Positions 61,353 to 64,000 of a DNA stretch of 64,000 nucleotides are shown here, in pieces. The DNA lies in the NCBI RefSeq assembly GCF_036621415.1, contig NZ_CP030942.1:104501-168500 (forward strand), written 5' to 3'. Source of the stretch: Nitratireductor thuwali. GTDB taxonomy: Bacteria; Pseudomonadota; Alphaproteobacteria; Rhizobiales; Rhizobiaceae. Positions within the stretch are counted from its first letter, which is position 1, and every line of letters starts with the position of its first letter. The notes under the pieces were generated by a model, which searched no databases, was not told the DNA's origin, and saw nothing but the letters and a program-made list of their open reading frames with translations. Position numbers and translations under genes: made by a program.

Positions 61353-62497
61353 TCAAGCTGAAGGGCATGACCTGGAGCCACCCTCGCGGCTATGACCCAA
61401 TGGTCGCCTGCTCGGCGATCTGGAAGCGGACCAAAGGCGTCGAGATAGTCTGGGACAAGCGCTCGCTGCAGGATTTCGAATCCTTTCCCGTCGAAGAGCT
61501 TGCCCGGCAATACGACCTGATCGTCATCGACCATCCCCATGTCGGCCAGATCACCGAGGAAGGATGTCTTGCCCCGCTTGACGTGGCGGGCCGCGAGGCC
61601 GAACGGGCGGCGCTGGCCTCAGGCAGCGTCGGCCGATCCTATGCCAGCTATCAATGGCCCGGCGATCGGCGGCAGGCCCGGCAATGGGCCTTCCCCATCG
61701 ACGCCGCGGCTCAGGTGCAGGCCTATCGGCCCGACCTCATCGATGCGGCGCCAAAGCGGTGGGAAGATGTGGTGCAGCTGGCGCACGAGGGCCGCGTCTT
61801 GCTGCCGCTGAGGCCTCCGCATTCGCTCATGAGCTTTTATACGCTCGCGGCCAATCTGGGCCGTGCCTGCGCCAATGAAGGCCCGGGCGCGCTCATCGAG
61901 GAAGCGGCAGGACGGAAGGTCTACGACCTGTTGGCCGAACTCGCCGGCCTCGTGGGCCCTGCCTGCTTCGAGATGGACCCCATCGCCGTATCGGAGGCGA
62001 TGGCCGCACCGGATTCAGCGATCGCGTCGGCGCCGCTGATCTACGGCTACGTCAACTACGCCATGTCCGGCTTCCGGCCCCGCCGCCTTGCCTTCGCCGA
62101 CATCCCGGCGGCCGGTCCCGACGGCCCGAAAGGGTCGGCCATCGGCGGCACCGGGATCGCGGTTTCGGCGTTCGGCGCGAATGTGGAAGCGGCCATCGAC
62201 TTCGCCTATTGGATTGCCGGCGCCGAGGTCCAGCGCGGGCCGTTCCCGGCGGCCGGAGGCCAGCCCGGTCACGCCGCCGGCTGGGAGGACGACGCGGTGA
62301 ACGCGGCCACCAGCGATTTCTACCGCAACACCAGGCAAACGCTGGAGCACGGCTGGCTGCGCCCGCGCCATAACGGCTACATGGCCTTCCAGCAAGAAGC
62401 CTCGGACCGGCTGAACGAAGGATTGCGAGACGGCGAGGAAGCGGCGGGTGTCATCGGTGATCTGAACGCAATGTTCGCCGCGAGTTTTGGCCGGTAA
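61349..62497 (+). CDS. Extracellular solute-binding-protein-like protein without signal peptide
   Basis: A 382-residue protein of the family-1 binding-protein fold: SHPRGYDPMVACSAIWKRTKGVEIVWDKRS, split as N-lobe, LARQYDLIVIDHPHVGQITEEGCLAPLD, AFPIDAAAQVQAYRPDLIDAAPKRWEDV and the C-lobe GGTGIAVSAFGANVEAAIDFAYWIAG. Unusually it starts MIKLKGMTWSHPRG with no signal sequence or lipobox, and it is coupled to the CoA-transferase by ATGA. It may act in the cytoplasm as a ligand-binding or enzyme partner. Function not known. Confidence 0.85.
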   Translation: MIKLKGMTWSHPRGYDPMVACSAIWKRTKGVEIVWDKRSLQDFESFPVEELARQYDLIVIDHPHVGQITEEGCLAPLDVAGREAERAALASGSVGRSYASYQWPGDRRQARQWAFPIDAAAQVQAYRPDLIDAAPKRWEDVVQLAHEGRVLLPLRPPHSLMSFYTLAANLGRACANEGPGALIEEAAGRKVYDLLAELAGLVGPACFEMDPIAVSEAMAAPDSAIASAPLIYGYVNYAMSGFRPRRLAFADIPAAGPDGPKGSAIGGTGIAVSAFGANVEAAIDFAYWIAGAEVQRGPFPAAGGQPGHAAGWEDDAVNAATSDFYRNTRQTLEHGWLRPRHNGYMAFQQEASDRLNEGLRDGEEAAGVIGDLNAMFAASFGR

Positions 62498-62516
62498 AAA
62501 ACGGGCCAGGACCGCT

Positions 62517-62566
62517 TTTTTCAGCTGAAACCGCCCGATCCGCCGCGATTTTCAGCCGGAAACCGG
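62517..62566. repeat. Short direct repeats in the convergent gap
   Basis: TTTTCAGCTGAAACCG (62518-62533) and TTTTCAGCCGGAAACCG (62549-62565) are near copies between the two convergent genes. They contain small hairpins and may help to end transcription from both sides. No gene is seen in 62498-62612. Confidence 0.35.
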
Positions 62567-62612
62567 CCGAAATCCCCTGAAAATTGCCCCTTTTCGGGCC
62601 GTTTCTCCGCCC

Positions 62613-63452
62613 TCAGTCCAGACCCCAGATCCGCCTGGCGTTTTCGCGATAGACCTTGGCGCGCTCGCGGGCGGTGCAGCCGCCGAACAGCGCCTGGGTG
62701 GCCGCCGCCCAGGGCGACAGGCCGCCGCCGAGCGTGCAGACCGGCCAGTCGCTACCCCAGACGAGGCGGTCGAAGCCGAAGCATTCGGCGGTGTGTTCGA
62801 CATAGGGCCGCAGCGTGTCGAGCGTCCAGGTCTGCGCATCCGCATAGGCGATTACGCCGGAAATCTTGCCAACCACATTGGGACGCTTTGCGATCTCGCG
62901 CATATGGGTGCGCCACGGCTCCACCGCCTCGCCCTTTATGTCGGGCACGCCGCAATGATCGAGGATGAACCGCACGTCAGGCGCGAGGTCCGCAAGCTCG
63001 ATGGCGCGGGGGATCTGGTGCGGCAGCACGCAGAGGTCGAAGGTGAAGCGGGTGCCGGAAAGGCGCTTGATGTTCTCGCGGAACATGGGGGCTTCGGAGA
63101 GCTCGTCCGGCATCACATGCAGCACGCGCCGGAATCCCTTCACCAGCGGGTTCTCCTGCTGACGCTCGACAAGCGCGGCAAAGCCTTCTTCCTCCGGCCG
63201 GGCGGACGAGATGGCGCCGACGATGAGGCTGCCTTCGCGGGCGGCAAGGCCCGCGACATAGTCGGTCTCGCGCTCGATCAGGGCGGGGGCGACATCCACC
63301 TCCATATGCAGGGCGGCCTCGATGCCGACGCGCCGGGCCTCGCGCTCATAGCTCTCATAGAGGAAGTCGCGGTTCAGCGCCGCCGCGCCGCCGAGCCAGG
63401 GATAGTCCAGCGCGGTTTTGTCGATGACATGCAGATGCGTGTCGATGAACAT
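62613..63452 (-). CDS. Amidohydrolase-2 family metal-dependent hydrolase (lactonase-like)
   Basis: A 279-residue TIM-barrel hydrolase: DTHLHVID at the N-terminus (metal His pair), ILDHCGVPDIKG in the middle and LVWGSDWPVCTLGGGLSPW with the catalytic Asp near the end. This group includes sugar lactonases (fuconolactonase, rhamnonolactonase) and 2-pyrone-4,6-dicarboxylate lactonase. The nearby CoA-transferase and IclR gene suggest acid or lactone catabolism. Exact substrate undetermined. Confidence 0.88.
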   Translation of the reverse strand: MFIDTHLHVIDKTALDYPWLGGAAALNRDFLYESYEREARRVGIEAALHMEVDVAPALIERETDYVAGLAAREGSLIVGAISSARPEEEGFAALVERQQENPLVKGFRRVLHVMPDELSEAPMFRENIKRLSGTRFTFDLCVLPHQIPRAIELADLAPDVRFILDHCGVPDIKGEAVEPWRTHMREIAKRPNVVGKISGVIAYADAQTWTLDTLRPYVEHTAECFGFDRLVWGSDWPVCTLGGGLSPWAAATQALFGGCTARERAKVYRENARRIWGLD

Positions 63453-63524
63453 CGTCTATTCTCCCCTCCCCGGGGATTTCTCGGATGGGGGCGACCGGCT
63501 CAAGACGACCGCCTCGGACAGAAA

Positions 63525-64000
63525 TCATATGTGGCGCATCCCCGCGCCGGCCAGCTCCGAAAGTTTCCCGGCGGTCTTCAGCACCAGCTGCATGGTGCCG
63601 GAGATGTCGGGGCCGGCCTGCGGCCCCACCAGTGCGATGTAGGGCACGGTCAGCGCCGCGATGGACTTGCCATCGGGACCGAGCACCGGGGCCGACAGGT
63701 TGAACACCCCCGCGGTCTGGGCACTCGGCATCAATTCATAGCCGCGATCGCGTATCTGATCCAGCCGGTCGAAGAACTCCGGCGAAAGTTCCGGCTTCTC
63801 GTTGCTGCGCGCGTTCTCGGCAATCATCATCTCGCGCTCTTCCGGCGAGCGGAACGCCAGCAGAATATGGCCCGATCCGGTGTCGAACAGGCCGATGTGC
63901 GAGCCGACGCGGATCGATATGCCCCAATAGCCCGGCGCCTCCTGCTGGGCGATGACGACGGCGAAGCCCCGGTCGAAGACGGCGAGCTGATTCGCCTGGC
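63525..64000 (-). CDS. IclR-family transcriptional regulator, C-terminal part
   Basis: The gene runs off the right edge; about 157 residues are visible. They form the IclR effector-binding domain: GYWGISIRVGSHIGLFDTGSGHILLAF, shown here in two halves, EFFDRLDQIRDRGYELMP and FNLSAPVLGPDGKSIAALTVPYI. The N-terminal winged helix lies outside. It is on the same strand as and upstream of the amidohydrolase gene, which it probably regulates. Confidence 0.92.
   Translation of the reverse strand, partial: QANQLAVFDRGFAVVIAQQEAPGYWGISIRVGSHIGLFDTGSGHILLAFRSPEEREMMIAENARSNEKPELSPEFFDRLDQIRDRGYELMPSAQTAGVFNLSAPVLGPDGKSIAALTVPYIALVGPQAGPDISGTMQLVLKTAGKLSELAGAGMRHI

Noticed and set aside
1..64000. tRNA genes, integrases, transposases or attachment sites
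   Set aside because: None was recognised on either strand; the island-like blocks therefore have no visible transfer machinery in this window.

Overview
The window is GC-rich alphaproteobacterial DNA. The aerobic CobG/CobN-type cobalamin gene set, the CbtAB cobalt importer, many ATGA stop/start overlaps and several typically rhizobial intergenic palindromes point to Hyphomicrobiales (Rhizobiales), probably the Phyllobacteriaceae/Mesorhizobium side. That placement is inferred from gene content only. No tRNA, rRNA, CRISPR, prophage or transposase was seen.

Layout. (1) 1-622: tail of an oligopeptide ABC ATPase. (2) 614-21864: a cobalamin island. Minus strand: a small dual-specificity-type phosphatase, cobC, cobO, cobU, cbtA, cbtB. 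Plus strand: cbiB, DUF1636-cobW-cobN-cobG-cobH-cobI-cobJ and cobL-cobE-cobM-cobA-cobB-cobS-cobT-cobF, with cobK inserted in antisense. Two divergent cobalamin riboswitches (5363-5537 minus, 5625-5803 plus) sit back to back around a short promoter core. cobQ, the CobS/CobT-type chelatase subunits and bluB are not here. (3) 21978-31264: a catabolic island with a Liv-type ABC importer, an RpiR regulator, a glutamine-synthetase-like ligase, two paralogous isochorismatase-fold amidases and an N-formylglutamate amidohydrolase. A similar AT-rich motif lies in both divergent control regions.

(4) 31463-42997: the most unusual part. A protein of about 1,100 residues has a BapA/Lap-like N-terminus, a tract of about 440 residues that is almost purely Asp-Ala, and Ig-like domains. 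It is followed on the same strand by its own type I secretion system (TolC, LapB-type ABC with degenerate C39 domain, HlyD), an (alpha/alpha)-toroid protein and a MurF-like Mur ligase. A Mur ligase beside a poly(Asp-Ala) substrate suggests that aspartate side chains might be amidated, much as cyanophycin synthetase decorates poly-Asp. This is a hypothesis.

(5) 43261-59760: pectin/uronate use. GH105/GH88 and GH4 enzymes with a sugar ABC importer and an AraC regulator come first. Then follows uxaC-dctP-dctQ-dctM-kdgF-kduI-kduD-uxuB with a divergent GntR/FCD regulator. kduD carries a frameshift at a C5 run. Glucuronate and 4,5-unsaturated uronates would be converted to mannonate and 2-keto-3-deoxygluconate; uxuA, kdgK and kdgA must lie elsewhere. 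(6) 60107-64000: a 26-codon mini-ORF, a CaiB-type CoA-transferase, a solute-binding-fold protein lacking a signal peptide, an amidohydrolase-2 lactonase-like enzyme and a truncated IclR regulator.
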